Origin: Bettongia penicillata ogilbyi
Taxonomy: Eukaryota; Chordata; Mammalia; Diprotodontia; Potoroidae
Direction: 5' to 3'
Assembly (NCBI GenBank): GCA_023548195.1
Contig: JAJHZJ010000008.1
Coordinates: 3,558,215 to 3,622,214, forward strand
DNA: 64,000 nt
In this document: one piece after another, positions 11,839-23,568 of the stretch
Numbering within the stretch: position 1 is the first letter of the stretch
Layout: every line of letters begins with the position of its first letter
Notes under the pieces: generated by a model
What the model was told of the DNA's origin: nothing
Databases searched by the model: none
Seen by the model: the letters and a program-made list of their open reading frames with translations, nothing else
Translations under genes and position numbers: made by a program

Positions 11839-12943
11839 TTATTCTTGTGTTTGAAAGTCAAATTTTCTTTTCAGCTCTGGTCTTTTCATCAAGAATGCTT
11901 GAAAGTCCTCTATTTCATTGAAAGACTATTTTTTCCCCTGAAGTATTATACTCAGTTTTGCTGGGTAGGTGATTCTTGATTTTAGTCCTAGTTCCTTTGA
12001 CTTCTGGAATATCATATTCCACATCCTTCGATCCCTTAATGTAGAAGTGGCTAGATCTTGTGTTATTCTGATTGTATTTCCACAATACTTGAATTGTTTC
12101 TTTCTAGCTGCTTGCAATATTTTCTCCTTGACCTGGGAACTCAGGAATTTGGCCACAATGTTCCTAGGAGTTTCTCTTTTTGGATCTCTTTCAGGAGGGG
12201 ATCAGTGGATTCTTTCAATTTCAATATTTCAATATTCATTTTGCCCTCTGATTCCAGAATATCAGGGCAGTTTTCCTTGATAATTTCATGAAAGATGATG
12301 TCTAGGCTCTTTTGTTGATCATGGCTTTCAGGTAGTCCCATGATTTTTAAGTTGTCTCTCCTGGATCTATTTTCCAGGTCAGTTGTTTTTCCAATGAGAT
12401 ATTTCACATTATCTTCCTTTTTTTCATCTTTTGGTTTTGTTTGGTGACTTCTTGGTTTCTCATAAAGTCATTAGCCTCCATCTGTTCCATTCTAATTTTG
12501 AAAGAAGTATTTTGTTCAGTGAGCTTTTGAACCTCCTTTTCCATTTGGCTAATTCTGCTTTTTAAAGTCTTCTTCTCCTCATTGGCTTTTTGGACCTCTT
12601 TTGCCAATTGAGTTAGACTATTTTTCAAGGTGTTATTTTCTTCAGCATTTTTTTGGGTCTCCTTTAGCAAGGTGTTGACCTACTTTTCTTGTATCTCCCT
12701 CATTTCTCTTCCCAGTTTTTCCTCCACCTCTCTCACTTGATTTCCAAAGTCCTTTTTGAGCTCTTCCAAGGCCTGAGCCCACTGAATATTTATTTTGGAT
12801 GTTTGGGATACAGAAGCCTTGACTTCTATGTCTTTCCCTGATGGTAAGCACTGTTCTTCCTCATCTGAAAGGATGGGAAGAGATATCTGTTCACGAAGAA
12901 AGTAACCTTCTATGGTCTTATTTTTTTTCCCTTTTCTGGGCAT
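11839..12943 (-). pseudogene. L1-type ORF1 of HAL1 copy 1, frameshifted
   Basis: The RNA-binding chaperone ORF1 of LINE-1. It starts with MPRKGKKNKTIEGYF at 12943 and continues through a heptad-like coiled coil ('LAKEVQKANEEKKTLKSRIS'), the RRM-like region ('DLENRSRRDNLKIMGLPES') and the C-terminal domain ('EKILQAARKKQFKYCGNTIR'), ending with FQTQE and a stop at 11839. The 1105-bp span is not a multiple of three, and several frames are needed to read it through. The protein is therefore not made intact. Normal full length in this family appears to be about 350 aa. Confidence 0.9.
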
Positions 12944-13620
12944 TTTCCCAGCTAGTTACTTGACTTCTGAGATTCCTCTCCACCCCCACTCCCGGCCCAC
13001 CTCGCCTCCAGATCCACCCAGTTAGTGCTTGAGGTCTGAGATTCAAATGCTGCTTCCCAGCCTCAGGGCTTTCAGAGGAAGCAGGGCTGCTATTCAGTGT
13101 GAGATTAAGTTCAGGTGCTCATGTGGGGGCAGGGCCACCACAAGGGGCTCAGTTCCCTCAGGGGGTTTATGCAGAGATCTTCAACAATGGTTCTCAGCTC
13201 CTGTCTGCTTTAGGAGCTCCTGTCTGCTTCTGCCTCTGCTGCTGCCTCCTGAGGGGGCCTGAGTTATGAAGACACCCTGCTCCCCTCTCGGCCAAACAAC
13301 AAGACTCTCTCACTGATCTTTGGCAGGAGGGACCTGTGTGGCCACTGGAGATTCTGCCCCTGAAGCCTACTGGGATCTGCTCTTTTTGGTGCCATGGCCA
13401 AGGGAGGGCTGGGCTCTGCTCTGGGTCTGGTGCGTGATGGACCTTTGGTGTTGGTTTTCCAGGGCTCTCTGGAACAGAAATCTCCTCCACTCCATTGTTG
13501 TGTGGCTTCTGCTGCTCCAGAATTTGTTGGGAGTTCTTATTTACAGGTGTTTTATGGGCTGTGGGTTTGGAGCTAGCATATGTGTGTCTTTCTACTCTTC
13601 TATCTTGGCTCCTCCCCCTT

Positions 13621-13634
13621 TATTACCAATTCTT
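13621..13634. repeat. Target-site duplication, right copy (HAL1 copy 1)
   Basis: TATTACCAATTCTT, identical to 10795-10808. Confidence 0.9.
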
Positions 13635-14088
13635 AAAGTAATTAATCCTCTACTCAAGAATCATCATAAGAAACAGGCTGGAAGGATTCAGAAGCTGTTA
13701 GAAAACACCCTGTCTCTTGGCTAAAAGAGCACCAGTAGATAAGGGCAAAACTGGTCTAGGGGGAAAAGTTCATTTGCAAAACATTTTAGTGGAAGATAGA
13801 AGATTATTATTACCTCACATGACAACAAAAAGCAGTTGTGGTGAAAAAATCTACAGAGAACTTAATGAGATCCCCAATTAAGCTAGATCAATGTGAGTAC
13901 ATGAAAATGAAGGGAACATAGGAAGTAGATGTGAAAGAGAAAACATCTGTGATTTATTGTCGTTGACAAGGATAAGTAGAGAAAACACATTTGAATTCCT
14001 CTTTCTCATTTCCTTGGGGTACTATGTAAGGATATAGAAATGGTAGTTAAGAAGGTAAAGTTAGAAAAACTATACCTGGAGCTTACTA

Positions 14089-14257
14089 GGTGACATAATT
14101 TTTTTTTTAAGGCAATCAGGGTTAAGTGACTTACCCAGGATCTTACAGCTAATAAGTGTCTAAGTGTCTGAGGTCAAATTTGAAGTCAGGTCCTCCTGAC
14201 TCCAAGGATGGTACTCTATCCACTGTGCCACCTAGTTGCCCCAAGGTGACACAATTT
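14089..14257 (-). mobile_element. tRNA-derived SINE, minus strand, with target-site duplications
   Basis: The complement of the SINE at 6522: poly-T, 'ggcaatcagggttaagtgac', 'cctcctgactccaagga' and 'cactgtgccacctagttgcc'. Flanks 'aggtgacataatttt' and 'aggtgacacaatttt' form a 15-bp duplication with one mismatch. The age is probably moderate. Confidence 0.9.
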
Positions 14258-14784
14258 TAAATATATTTAGGAATTGATTTTTAAAGGATCCCTAATTACT
14301 TAGGGATTAATTATTATTGCAAAAAATCTTTGTGAATACTTGGATTGGGGAAGACGGAAAGTAGACATGAGAGTGAAGAAAGCAATTGGGCCAGCAAAAT
14401 TCAGCTTAAGAAAAGTTGACTAAATTATATTTTGGTTTATAAATGTCTTTAAAATTTATTTACTTTTAAATATTACATTTTTTTTGAGTTTCAAATTCCT
14501 CTCAGCCCTCTCCAACTCATTGAGAAAGTAAGTAATGTGATATCAATTATACATATGAAATCATACAAAAAAGTTTTCACATTAGCCATTATCCCAAAAA
14601 AGCAAGAAAAATAAAGAGAGAAAATTATTCTTCAATTTGCATTGAATTCATCAGTTCTTTCTCTGGAGGTGGATGGCTTTTTTCATCATGAGTCCTTTGG
14701 AATTGTCTTGGGTCTTGTATTGGTCACAGTAGATAAGTCTTTCACAGTTGATCACCATTAAAATATTGTTATTACCAGGTTAAA

Positions 14785-14900
14785 CTCATTTCACTCTGTT
14801 TAAGTTCATATAAATCTTCCTGTGTTTTTCTGAAAGCATCCTCCTCATTTCACTCTGTTTAAGTTCATATAAATCTTCCTGTGTTTTTCTGAAAGCATCC
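14785..14900 (+). repeat. Tandem duplication, period 59 bp
   Basis: A 57-59 bp block beginning 'ctcatttcactctgtttaag' occurs at 14785 and again at 14844, essentially without differences. This is a recent local duplication inside the old L1. Confidence 0.9.
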
Positions 14901-16389
14901 ATTTACACCCTCCTATAACATGATAGCAGTGTATCACAATGATATGCCACAACTTGTTCAACTATTCTCCAGCTGATGATATTCCCCTCAATGTCCAATT
15001 CTTTGCCACCACAATATTTTTGTACATATAGGCCCTTTTCCTTTTTCTTTGACCTCTTTGGAATACAGTGGTATAGCTAGGTCAAAGGTTATGAACAATT
15101 TAATAACTCTTTGGGCATAGCTGCAAATTGTTCCCCAGAGTGGTTGGACCTGCTCACACTTCCACCAACTGTTCATTCATTTTCCCTCATCCCCTCTAGC
15201 ATTTGTCGTTTCTGAGAGTGTGAAGTAGTACCTGAGTTATTTTCATTTGCATTTCTCTGATTAGGAGTTATTTAGAGCATTTCTATATGACTATAGATAG
15301 CTTTGCTTTCTTCTTTTGAATACTACCTGTTTATATCTTTTAACCATTTATTAATTGGGGAATGGCTTTTATTTTTATAAATTTGACTCAGTTTCCTATA
15401 TATTTGTGGAATAAGGCCTTTGTCAGAGAAACTTGTAAAAATTTTTAATATTATTTCAATGTCTATTGTACTTTTTTCTTTTTTAGCAAAATGTAGTTTC
15501 CCTAATTATCTCTTTTAATTAGGCCTCTTTTTGCTTTTGTTTTGTCTGAGGTCATGTTTGCTACCTCTGATTTTTTTTGCTTCAGCTGAAGCATAGACTC
15601 TACTCCAGTTCCTTATTTTAACTGTGTGTGTGTGTGTGTGTGTGTGTGCATGTGTGTCTATCTTTCAGGTTCACGTATGTCTGTCTCTTGTAAACAACAT
15701 ATTGTTGGATTCTGGTTTCTAATTCATTCTACTCTTTTCATTTTGTGAGTGAGCTCATCCCATTTACATGCACAATTACTATGTATTTCCCTCTATACCA
15801 TTTTCTTCTGTTTATCCTTCTCTCTCCTTTTATCCTGTCCCTCTTTAAAAGCCTGTTTTGCCTTTGACCATTCCCTCCCTCAACCTGTCCTCCTTTTTAC
15901 CATCTCCTTCCCCATATCTCAATTTCTCTACTCAACTGAGTGTTGTGTGTGTGTGTGTGCATGCATGTGCACATGTGTATTATATAATCTTTTCTCTTTG
16001 AGTGAGGTTCAAGCATTGCCTGCCACCCCCAATCCCATTTTCTCCTCCATTGTAAAAACTCTTCCTTATGTGTTTCTTTTATGTGAGATAGTTTTCCCTA
16101 TTTTTCCTCTCTCTTCTCCTTTGGGGGGGCAGAGTTTGATTATCCCAACATAATCAACTTACATCCATGCCCTCTATCTATGTAGACTCTTTCTAATTGT
16201 TCTAATAACTATAAAGTTCTTGGCAGTTCCATATATCAGGTTCCTACATAGGAACACAAAGTATAAATTTATTGGGTCTCTTATGATTTCTCTTTCATGT
16301 TTACTTTTTTGTACTTCTCTTGCTTTTTATGTTTGAATGTCAAATTTTCTGTTCAGCTCTTGTCTTTTCATCAGGAATGTTTGAAAGTT

Positions 16390-16701
16390 CTCTATTTCAT
16401 CCACCTCTGGAAAAAGAACCAAAAGAATCTCAATACAGATCAAAGCTTACTTTTTAAAAAAACTTTCTTTTTCTTCCTTTTTGGTCTGTGTTTTTTTTTC
16501 CAACATGGCTAATACGTAAATATGTTTTACATGACTACACATACATAATCTGTATCAAATTTCTTGCTTTCTCAAGAAGGGAGGAGGAAAGGGATGGAGG
16601 GAAAGAATTTGGAACTCAGTTTTTAAAAAGAAATGTTAAAATTGTTTTTACATGTAATTGGGAAAAAAAACTCTTTTTAAAAAGAACACCCTCTATTTCA
16701 T
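16390..16701 (+). mobile_element. Short L1 3' end nested in the minus-strand L1
   Basis: The insert 16401-16690 is plus-oriented: 'ccacctctggaaaaagaacc', then the G-rich purine stretch 'gggaggaggaaagggatgga' (16578-16597), then 'tacatgtaattgggaaaaaa'. It is flanked by CTCTATTTCAT at 16390-16400 and again at 16691-16701. The host L1 resumes in register after the second copy. Confidence 0.85.
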
Positions 16702-16984
16702 TAAATATCTACTCCCCACCCCCCAGAATGATTTTATTTAACTTTGCTGGGTATTATATAATACCTAAAACAAACGTCTGAAAAGTTTTATGGTATGGTG
16801 CTGATTCCATGTATGCACTAATTTTTTGGAAATGAGGGCATATAGTTTTTCTTACCTTTTGAATGTATGCATGAGTTAATTTCTATCAGTAATACACTGT
16901 GTCTTATCTGTAATGTGAGATCTGTCTCTATCTCCGTATCTCTCTATCTATAGTTATCTAACCAATTATCTGTTTTTCTCTAGC

Positions 16985-17080
16985 TATCCTCATCTACCTG
17001 TTATCTATGTATCTATGTATCTATCTATCTATGTATCTATCTATCTATCCAGCTATCTGTTATCTAGCTAGCTAGCTATC
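16985..17080 (+). repeat. (CTAT)n / (GTAT)n microsatellite
   Basis: Interrupted tetranucleotide repeats of the types ctat, gtat and ctag, starting with scattered 'tctat' units near 16920. Confidence 0.9.
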
Positions 17081-17124
17081 TCTTTGACTCTGCATTTGTG
17101 AGGAAATGAGTTCTACCTGACTAC

Positions 17125-17520
17125 TTTAGTGAATCCCAGTGGGTTGGAATAATAAAAGATACAGACTCATAGATTTGGATAGTTTGTAGGAGAGATCTCA
17201 GCAGCCATCTAGCACAAACCACACACAAACGGAGTTTCACTATAACATCCTCACCAAGTGGTTGAGTCTCTGCTTGAAGATCTCCAAGGAAGGGTAACTC
17301 CCAGACTCCTGAGGAAGCCCGATCCACTTTTGGATAGCTTGCATTGTTAGGAAGTTTTTCCTCATGTACAGTCTAACATAACTTCTTTGCCTGGCTCTGC
17401 CCTCTGGAGTCAAACAGAAAAAGCCTGTTTTGCCTTCAAGGAGCTTATGTTCCATCCAGGGAGACCATATGTAGCACTTCCTTTAGGCTGCCTACCCAGT
17501 TCAATATTCAGGACCAGGTG
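17125..17520 (+). repeat. Ancient LINE-like repeat, second copy of the 5925 family
   Basis: 'gcttgcattgttaggaagtt' is followed by 'tttcctcatgtacagtctaa', 'ttgcctggctctgccctctg' and 'aacagaaaaagcctgtt'. It has the same order of blocks as 5925-6480. Confidence 0.45.
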
Positions 17521-18094
17521 GCAGGACCTAAGAGGGGTAAGTACTACCTGCAGGTTCATGGTACTCTATGGGATGCACCTCTAAAACTATAGTTCATGAG
17601 CCTTTACTAATGAACTTGCCTTTAATATGTAGACCAAAAAACACAAAGAAAATGAATTTATGATGAGGATAGAGTAAGAATAGTAGATACAAGTATTTCT
17701 TATCATTGCCCTGAAGTCTAAAGCTAAACTTGTGGGTGTCAGGGTTCATTCTCTTGAGTCCATATCTGGTTCCCTTCTCTGCTACCAGGGGTCACAATCT
17801 CACACTCTACAAGGCTCTCCCGTCTAAACTGTCCAGCTAGTTTTTAAAGGTTACCAGGGGCATGGCCAAATCTTTGTCTAGCCAATAGGAAGCTGGTCTC
17901 CCATTGCATCAGGGAAAATGTCTTTCATACTTCATATAGGGATAACAAGGTGTAGACACTTCTTTGTATTTCATTTAACACATTGATATTTAGTTGTCTC
18001 AGTTACCTGCTTGTGATTTTATCAGTTGGTTTGGGGCAGGTTCATGGGGCAGAAATCAGTTGATGAGGGGAGCCCTGTCCAATCCAACTCTTCT

Positions 18095-18360
18095 CTCCCA
18101 TGACATATATACAAATTATATGCAAAAGACATGCAAGTTAATTTTGGGTGGGAAGGCATTGGCAGCTGGGCAGAGCAAGAAAACTTTATGTAGAAGGTGG
18201 CACTTGAGCTTAGTTTTAATGGAAACTAGTTTTGAAGGAAAACAAAATTATGAAGGACTTCTAAGAGGTAGAACTGATGTGGGAGAGCATTGTAGGCATG
18301 GGAGGACAACTTATACAAAGGCAGAGAATCAGGAATGAGAGGAATGGTAAAACGGCCAGT
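18095..18360 (+). repeat. Ancient interspersed repeat, 3' part of the 1890 family
   Basis: 'gtagaaggtggcacttgagc', 'gggagagcattgtaggcatg' and 'acaaaggcagagaatcagg' recur in the same order at 26240-26470. No coding role. Confidence 0.55.
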
Positions 18361-19270
18361 TTTTCTGGACTTTGGGCACAGAATGTTACCACATGGGACC
18401 AGACATAAGTTGCTTGAGTTTTTGTACCTATTTTTCTTTGTTATAAGAGAAGACTAAAGTTATGCTTGTATTGTATCTAGAGATGACTTTGATATTAAAC
18501 AAAAGGCATTAGTAAAATTCACTAAAATTAAACAAAATAGGAAGACATGCTCATAAAAAGTGTTGATCAGAACCACGAATGATGGAAAAGTCCAAATAAA
18601 AGTGGGATTCTCTCTGAACAGAGTTCATTTTGAGTGAGCAGTGGAGTTAGACTCAAATAGAACTGGATTCCAGAGGGGAGCATACTGTTTTAGAAAACCA
18701 CAAATGCATATTATCTGCATTATGTTCTATTTTAATTTATTTTGTTAAATATTTCTCAATTACATTTTAATCTGGTTCTGGCAGCACTCAGTAGTGAATT
18801 TAATGCTACTGTTTTGAGGATTGTTTTTATAATGTTGTGTTGATGTTGTCCCAGAATATTATGATACCTCTTCCATTACATCCACAATCATTAAACAGAT
18901 TGACTTAACTTTCCATGTTAGGAAAAAGTAAGTAGAGTAAGAATATTTTTACACAAATCATGACCTGCCTTTGGACTAGGAGGAGCCCACTGAGTCAGTC
19001 CTCAGACCATACTGAAGAGGGACAATGAGATGGGTCTAAAACTGAAGAGGAAAGGATTAGCTTGCATTATATATGAAAAACTGCACAGCATTTTTTATGA
19101 TAACACATTGATCAATGCCACAAAACACATGTTGAATGCAAATATTCACTCAGTGGTGCTAATATAACTGCAAATGATTATTTCAGAAGAATCACAAATG
19201 CATGCAAACCAAAGGACAAGGGAAAGATGTCCTTAGTGTGAGATCAATTAAATTTATCAAATATTTAGAT
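18360..19270. other. Unassigned intergenic sequence
   Basis: AT-rich. No gene or repeat could be supported. Confidence 0.3.
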
Positions 19271-19274
19271 GCTG

Positions 19275-19460
19275 AGAAGCTGCATGTCAATGGTTAAAGA
19301 ACTGGCCTCACTGCCTCTAACTCCTAAAGGCTGGGTAACCCTTAGGCAAGTCACTTAACATCTCTAAGTAACCTTCTATGATTATAAATTGCAGAGAAGT
19401 TTCTGACTGGCTTTGGTAAAATGAGCTCCTCACTAGGAGTTTCCTGTATCAGAGGTGTTA
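19275..19460 (+). mobile_element. Degraded SINE
   Basis: 'ggcaagtcacttaacatctc' and a later 'ggtaaaatgagctcctcact' mark the middle and end of a tRNA-derived or MIR-type SINE. Confidence 0.5.
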
Positions 19461-19564
19461 AATACGTAGCCCCAGTACTCCTTAGTGAAGCCTAAAGCAG
19501 ATTATAATTTATAAATTATAAATTTAGAAATATTTAACAAAAGAAGTAAAAATATAATATTCAA

Positions 19565-20010
19565 TCTAATAAATCCAATAAACATTTATTAAGTGCCTGT
19601 TATGTTCCAGGCACTGTGCTAAGAGCTGGAGATATAATTAATAAAGAAGAAAGACAACCTCTGCCTTAAAGAGCTTGTAGTCTAAGGCAGTAACAATATA
19701 CAAATGGAGACAGGAAAGGGGATGGAAAATGAGTCACCACAAAGGGTGCCTGGTGTGGGGGCATCTTGTTCTGTGGAGTTCAAACCAGGTAGGGCAGCAG
19801 ATGCAGAGTGGAGTGAGCTAAGAGTCCAGTTTCTACTCTCTATAAAGGAAGGCATTGGGAGGAGTTTGGTTCTCCACCCTCTAGCCCTCCAATCATAAGG
19901 AAGAGGAAGTTGAGGGAGGCAGTGTCACTTAAGGCTTGAGGTATTTAGAAGTTATGAGCTTATCCTGGGAACCAAGGAGCTGAAACCAGGAAGGGCAGCA
20001 GATGCAAAAT
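19565..20010 (+). repeat. Ancient interspersed repeat, 1890 family
   Basis: 'taaacatttattaagtgcct' is followed by 'caggcactgtgctaagagct' and 'cttaaagagcttgtagtcta'. The sequence after 19740 drifts from the other copies. Confidence 0.6.
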
Positions 20011-20024
20011 GGACATAAGTAATG

Positions 20025-20135
20025 TTTTGTTGTTGTTCAGCAGTTTTCAGTCATGTCCAACTCTTTGTGATCCGATTGGAATTTTCTTGGTGCAGATAAC
20101 TGGCGTGGTTTGCCATTTCCTTCTCCAATAGATAA
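20025..20135 (-). mobile_element. SINE tail, RTE/BovB type, minus strand
   Basis: 'gttgttcagcagttttcagt', 'catgtccaactctttgtgat' and 'ggtttgccatttccttctcc' form the complement of the tail at 22090, 31380 and 60450. It is related to the 3' end of BovB LINEs. Confidence 0.75.
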
Positions 20136-21059
20136 TATTACATTTTAAAATTAAGTCAATGCATGAATCCTTATTTATGCTTTAGTGTCCCCATTTCTGT
20201 TTGAGTCTGACACCATGCCATTGCTCTATATAAAAGAAATCACAGGTCCAGAAACTATCCATACCATGTGCAAAGCAATGGCATAGCAAACACAAAAGGA
20301 AATTGTGATGTGTGTGTGCACACATGTGTGCAAAAGGTATAACCAGAAAAGAAGGTGAGCTACTCATGTAAAAACCATTAGAAGTTAAGAGCACCAACAT
20401 AGGAAGAATAACTAGGTACCCAAGGTTGCAGGGCTGCCAAATGTTTCTCAGGTCTACATCTCTTAGTCAACTGTGTGGTTGTAAAGATAGAAGTACAGCT
20501 GTATACAATCACCTGTGAAATTCTGTTCTTCTCATATCTTCATTAGGCAAATATTGTCAATATATGCACAGCTCATAATCCCAAGCAACTTATAGAAATG
20601 ACAAAGTAGGCATATGGATTCAATGCTGCTGATGTTTTCTGGGTTGTCATTTTTAAAAAAATACCATCTGTACTCTTTTTTCCCATCCTTTTAGAATCTT
20701 TCCCTCTTCAAGATCTTAAAAATCAATCCCTAAATGCCTTTAAAATAGTATTGAATCCAACAATATTTTCTTCTTCATTTTGGTTAGTGATGAATGGATT
20801 TCAATTCAGGAAAGGGTTGGAATAAATGATTTCTGAGGTCTCCTTTCCACTTAGAGATTCTATGGTTATTGATTCCTCTTGCTATAGACATATTAATTTT
20901 GTCTCTAGTTTTCTTTTAATTATGTGGATTCTACCCTTCCCAGCTTGAGGATTATATGCATTAAAGGAAAAAATGGAACCAGTATCCAAATCTAGTAGTT
21001 CTGATTTTTGTCATTCATTAACATTGCTCCAGTCACCTAAGGCAGCCAGCTATTCTTTC

Positions 21060-21480
21060 TTTTTCTTTTCTTTTTAAATGTCTCCAACATTACTTAATAA
21101 GCCTTTTTTCTCTTATCCTCTATCAGAAAAGGTTACAGAAGAGAAGCAAACAAGGAAGAAGGAAAACCAGAAGGAAGGATCACAAAAGAAAGTGGAAGTG
21201 TGGTTTGGAAAGAGGGTGGTTAATGTATCAAATGCTTCAGGAAAGTCAGAGAGGCCTACAACAGAAACATTTAATGGATCTGATAATTCGCTGATCCTTA
21301 ATGACTTCAGAGAAAATGGTTCCAGTGGAATGATGGAGATAGAAGCCATCCTGTGAAGGACTAAGGAATGAGTTGGCAGTGAGGCACACTACTCCTTCTA
21401 AGAGTTTGGCAGTGGGTTTTTAGTGAAGTTGATAGGTTCAAAGTGAGCCAGACTCCTGGGGGCACCCCTCACAAAATAGG
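21060..21480 (+). repeat. Ancient interspersed repeat
   Basis: 'gtggttaatgtatcaaatgc', 'ttcaggaaagtcagagaggc', 'agtggaatgatggagataga' and 'aagagtttggcagtgggttt' match a dispersed repeat known to me from marsupial and monotreme DNA, whose class I cannot name with certainty. The 92-codon open frame at 21078-21356 is part of it. Confidence 0.45.
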
Positions 21481-21489
21481 AGCAGAAAT

Positions 21490-21968
21490 AATGAAGACAG
21501 GAAAAACAGCTTAAACATCTACAAGAAAATAAGTCAATGAAAATAGGCTATGACCAAAGCAAAATGCTGATACGTTAAAAGATTATAGAACAAATGAATC
21601 AGCTAAAATATCACAAGAGCAAATAAGGGAGAAAAAAAATGTAATCTCAGTATTATATTCCCAAATGGCTAAAGAGCACATTTAAAGAAATTAAGCAAGA
21701 AAAATCAAAAGAAAAAAATAAAAGAGCTTGAAGAAAGCAAAAAAAAGGGGGGGGGGGAGGAAATAAAGCTAGAAGTAAAAAACTTGCAAGAAAAAAGAAT
21801 TGGGAGGAAACTATGAAGAAAATAATTGATGTGGAGTCTATATTAGAAAAACTGAATCAACAGAATCAACCAACAGCAGACTTTACATCAATGCATAAAA
21901 CAGAACAAATGGAGAAAATACAAGCATAGAACAAAGCTAAATTATCCAAAGATTTGGAAAATGTAAAA
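21490..21968 (+). mobile_element. Possible old L1 ORF1 fragment, plus strand
   Basis: The strand is strongly A-rich and, read with several stops, gives Lys/Glu-rich coiled-coil-like peptides ('KELEESKKKG', 'LEVKNLQEK'). That resembles the ORF1 coiled coil of an old L1, but no RRM motif is present. A G9-10 run interrupts it at about 21750. Confidence 0.35.
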
Positions 21969-21969
21969 A

Positions 21970-22190
21970 TTTGATGGGTAGCTAGGTGGCACAGTAGAAG
22001 TCTCATCTTCCTAAGTTCAAATCTGACCTCAGACACTTACTAGCTGTAGTGGGTAAGTCATTTAACCTTGTTTCCCTCATCTGTAAAATGAGCTGGAGAA
22101 GGAAATGGCAAACCACTCCAGTCTCTTTACCAAGAAAACCCAAATGAGGTTACAAATGGGAATGCAACTGAAAAATGATTTACAAAAAAG
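21970..22190 (+). mobile_element. tRNA-derived SINE with RTE/BovB-type tail
   Basis: The head 'gggtagctaggtggcacagt' leads to 'gacctcagacacttactagc', then the tail 'gctggagaaggaaatggcaa', 'accactccagtctctttacc' and 'aagaaaacccaaatg'. About 25 bp of the head appears deleted compared with 6522. Confidence 0.85.
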
Positions 22191-22486
22191 GCACTGAAGG
22201 GGAGAGACTTAGATTCAGTTTGCTGGAATAGCAGGTAAAGTTAATACTGGGTTTTATTTTTTCAGCACAAGGAAAAATTGTTCATGTGTAGGCAAAGAAT
22301 GAACATCCAGTTGGTGGAGAAAGATTGAGGATGCAAGAAAGAGGAGGTAATGATAAAGCAAAGACCTAAAAGAAACAGAAACAGTGAGAATTGGTGGCAC
22401 AGACAGAGAATTGGTGGCTTTGGAAAGGAGTACAATCTTCTTTAAGAGAGAAGAAAAGGAAGGAACAGAGATTTTTAGGAGTTGAA

Positions 22487-22491
22487 GGAAG
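22487..22491. repeat. LTR target-site duplication, left (GGAAG)
   Basis: GGAAG immediately before TGTAAGG and again immediately after TTACA at 25749-25753. Confidence 0.6.
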
Positions 22492-22572
22492 TGTAAGGTT
22501 AATGTAAGGCTAATGGTGGGTGGGGAGAAGAGTTAAAGATCTTCCCCACCCATTAATAGGCCTCAGACACCT

Positions 22573-22586
22573 TTTGTTAATTTCTT
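22573..22586. repeat. HAL1 copy 2 target-site duplication, left
   Basis: TTTGTTAATTTCTT, identical to 25302-25315. Confidence 0.85.
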
Positions 22587-23390
22587 TTTATTTATTTATT
22601 TTAAATTTTCAACATTCATTTCCACAAAATTTTGAGTTCCAAATTTCCCCCCATCTCTCCCCTCCAATCCGAAAATTCCTTGCATGCTGATTATCCCTTC
22701 CCTCAATGTGCCCTCTCTTCTATCACACCCCTCCCTTCCCTTATCCCCATCTTCTCTCTTGTCCTGTGGGGTAAGATACATTTCTATACTCCATTACCTG
22801 TATTTCTTATTTCTCAGTTGTACGCAAAAACAATTCTCAACACTTGCTCCTAAAACTTTGAGTTCCAACTTCTCTTCCTTCCTCCCTTCCCACCCATCCC
22901 CACTGAGAAGGCAAGCAATTCAATATAGGCCATATATGTGTCATTTTGCAAATGATTTCCATAATAATCATGTTGTGTAAGACTAACTATATTTCCTTCC
23001 ATCCTATCCTGCCCCCCCATTTTTCTATTCTCTCTTTTGACCTTGTCCTTCTCCAAGAGTGTATACTTCTAATTGCTCCCTCCTCCCATTGTTCCCCCTA
23101 CACTGCTTATTCCCTTCTCCCCAACTTTTCTGTAGTGTAAGATAGATTTTCATACCAAATTAAGTGTGCATGTTATTCCTTCCTTGAGCCAAATGTGATG
23201 AGAGTAAGCTTCACTTATTCCCTCTCACCTCTCCCCTTTTCCCCTCCATTGGAAAAGCTTTTTCTTGCCTCTTCTATGAAAGATAATTTGTCCCATTCCA
23301 TTTCTCCCTTTCTCCTCCCAATATATTCCTCTCTCACCCCTTAATTTTATTTTTTAGATATGATCCCTTTCTATTCAACTCATCCTGTGC

Positions 23391-23392
<2 letters not shown>

Positions 23393-23430
<38 letters not shown>
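23393..23430 (+). repeat. (TG)n microsatellite within HAL1 copy 2
   Basis: About 17 TG units at the position matching the TG tracts of the other HAL1 copies. Confidence 0.95.
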
Positions 23431-23432
<2 letters not shown>

Positions 23433-23568
23433 ATCCCTCCAACTACCCAGATACTGAGAAAAGTTTCAAGAGTTACAAATATTATCTTTCCATGTAGGAA
23501 TGTAAACAGTTCAACTTTAATAAGTCCCTTGTGATTTCTCTTTTCTATTTACCTTTTCATGCTTCTCT

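Larger units (their letters stand above)
10809..13620 (-). mobile_element. HAL1 (half-L1) copy 1, full length, minus strand
   Basis: On the minus strand the element opens at 13620 with 'ggggaggagccaagat', the typical L1 5' terminus. A GC-richer 5' UTR of about 680 bp follows, then an L1-type ORF1 remnant (12943 to 11839), then a 1-kb 3' region with a (CA)n tract, and a short A-rich tail at 10809. There is no endonuclease, reverse transcriptase or any space for ORF2. Exact 14-bp target-site duplications flank it, so the 2.8-kb form is what was inserted, not a later deletion. Known HAL1 elements have this ORF1-only structure and depend on L1 for movement. It belongs with copies 4 and 5 by its 3' sequence. 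Confidence 0.9.
14455..16770 (-). mobile_element. L1, minus strand, internally rearranged
   Basis: From 14455 to about 15430 the sequence is the L1 3' part, including an ORF2 C-terminal remnant around 14988-15176 ('QVQPLWGTICSY'). At about 15430-15480 it switches to the ORF2 endonuclease start: the complement of 15660-15780 reads 'NQNPTICCLQETDIREPER', matching the ICCLQETH block of L1 endonuclease. Next is the ORF1-ORF2 spacer, rich in pyrimidines with two TG tracts (15625, 15945), and then the ORF1 3' end near 16340-16400 and 16690-16770. The reverse transcriptase core is missing, so a large internal deletion has occurred. Confidence 0.8.

Noticed and set aside
16985..17080. Tetranucleotide repeats as a possible CRISPR-like or satellite array
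   Set aside because: They are plain (CTAT)n/(GTAT)n microsatellite without spacers.
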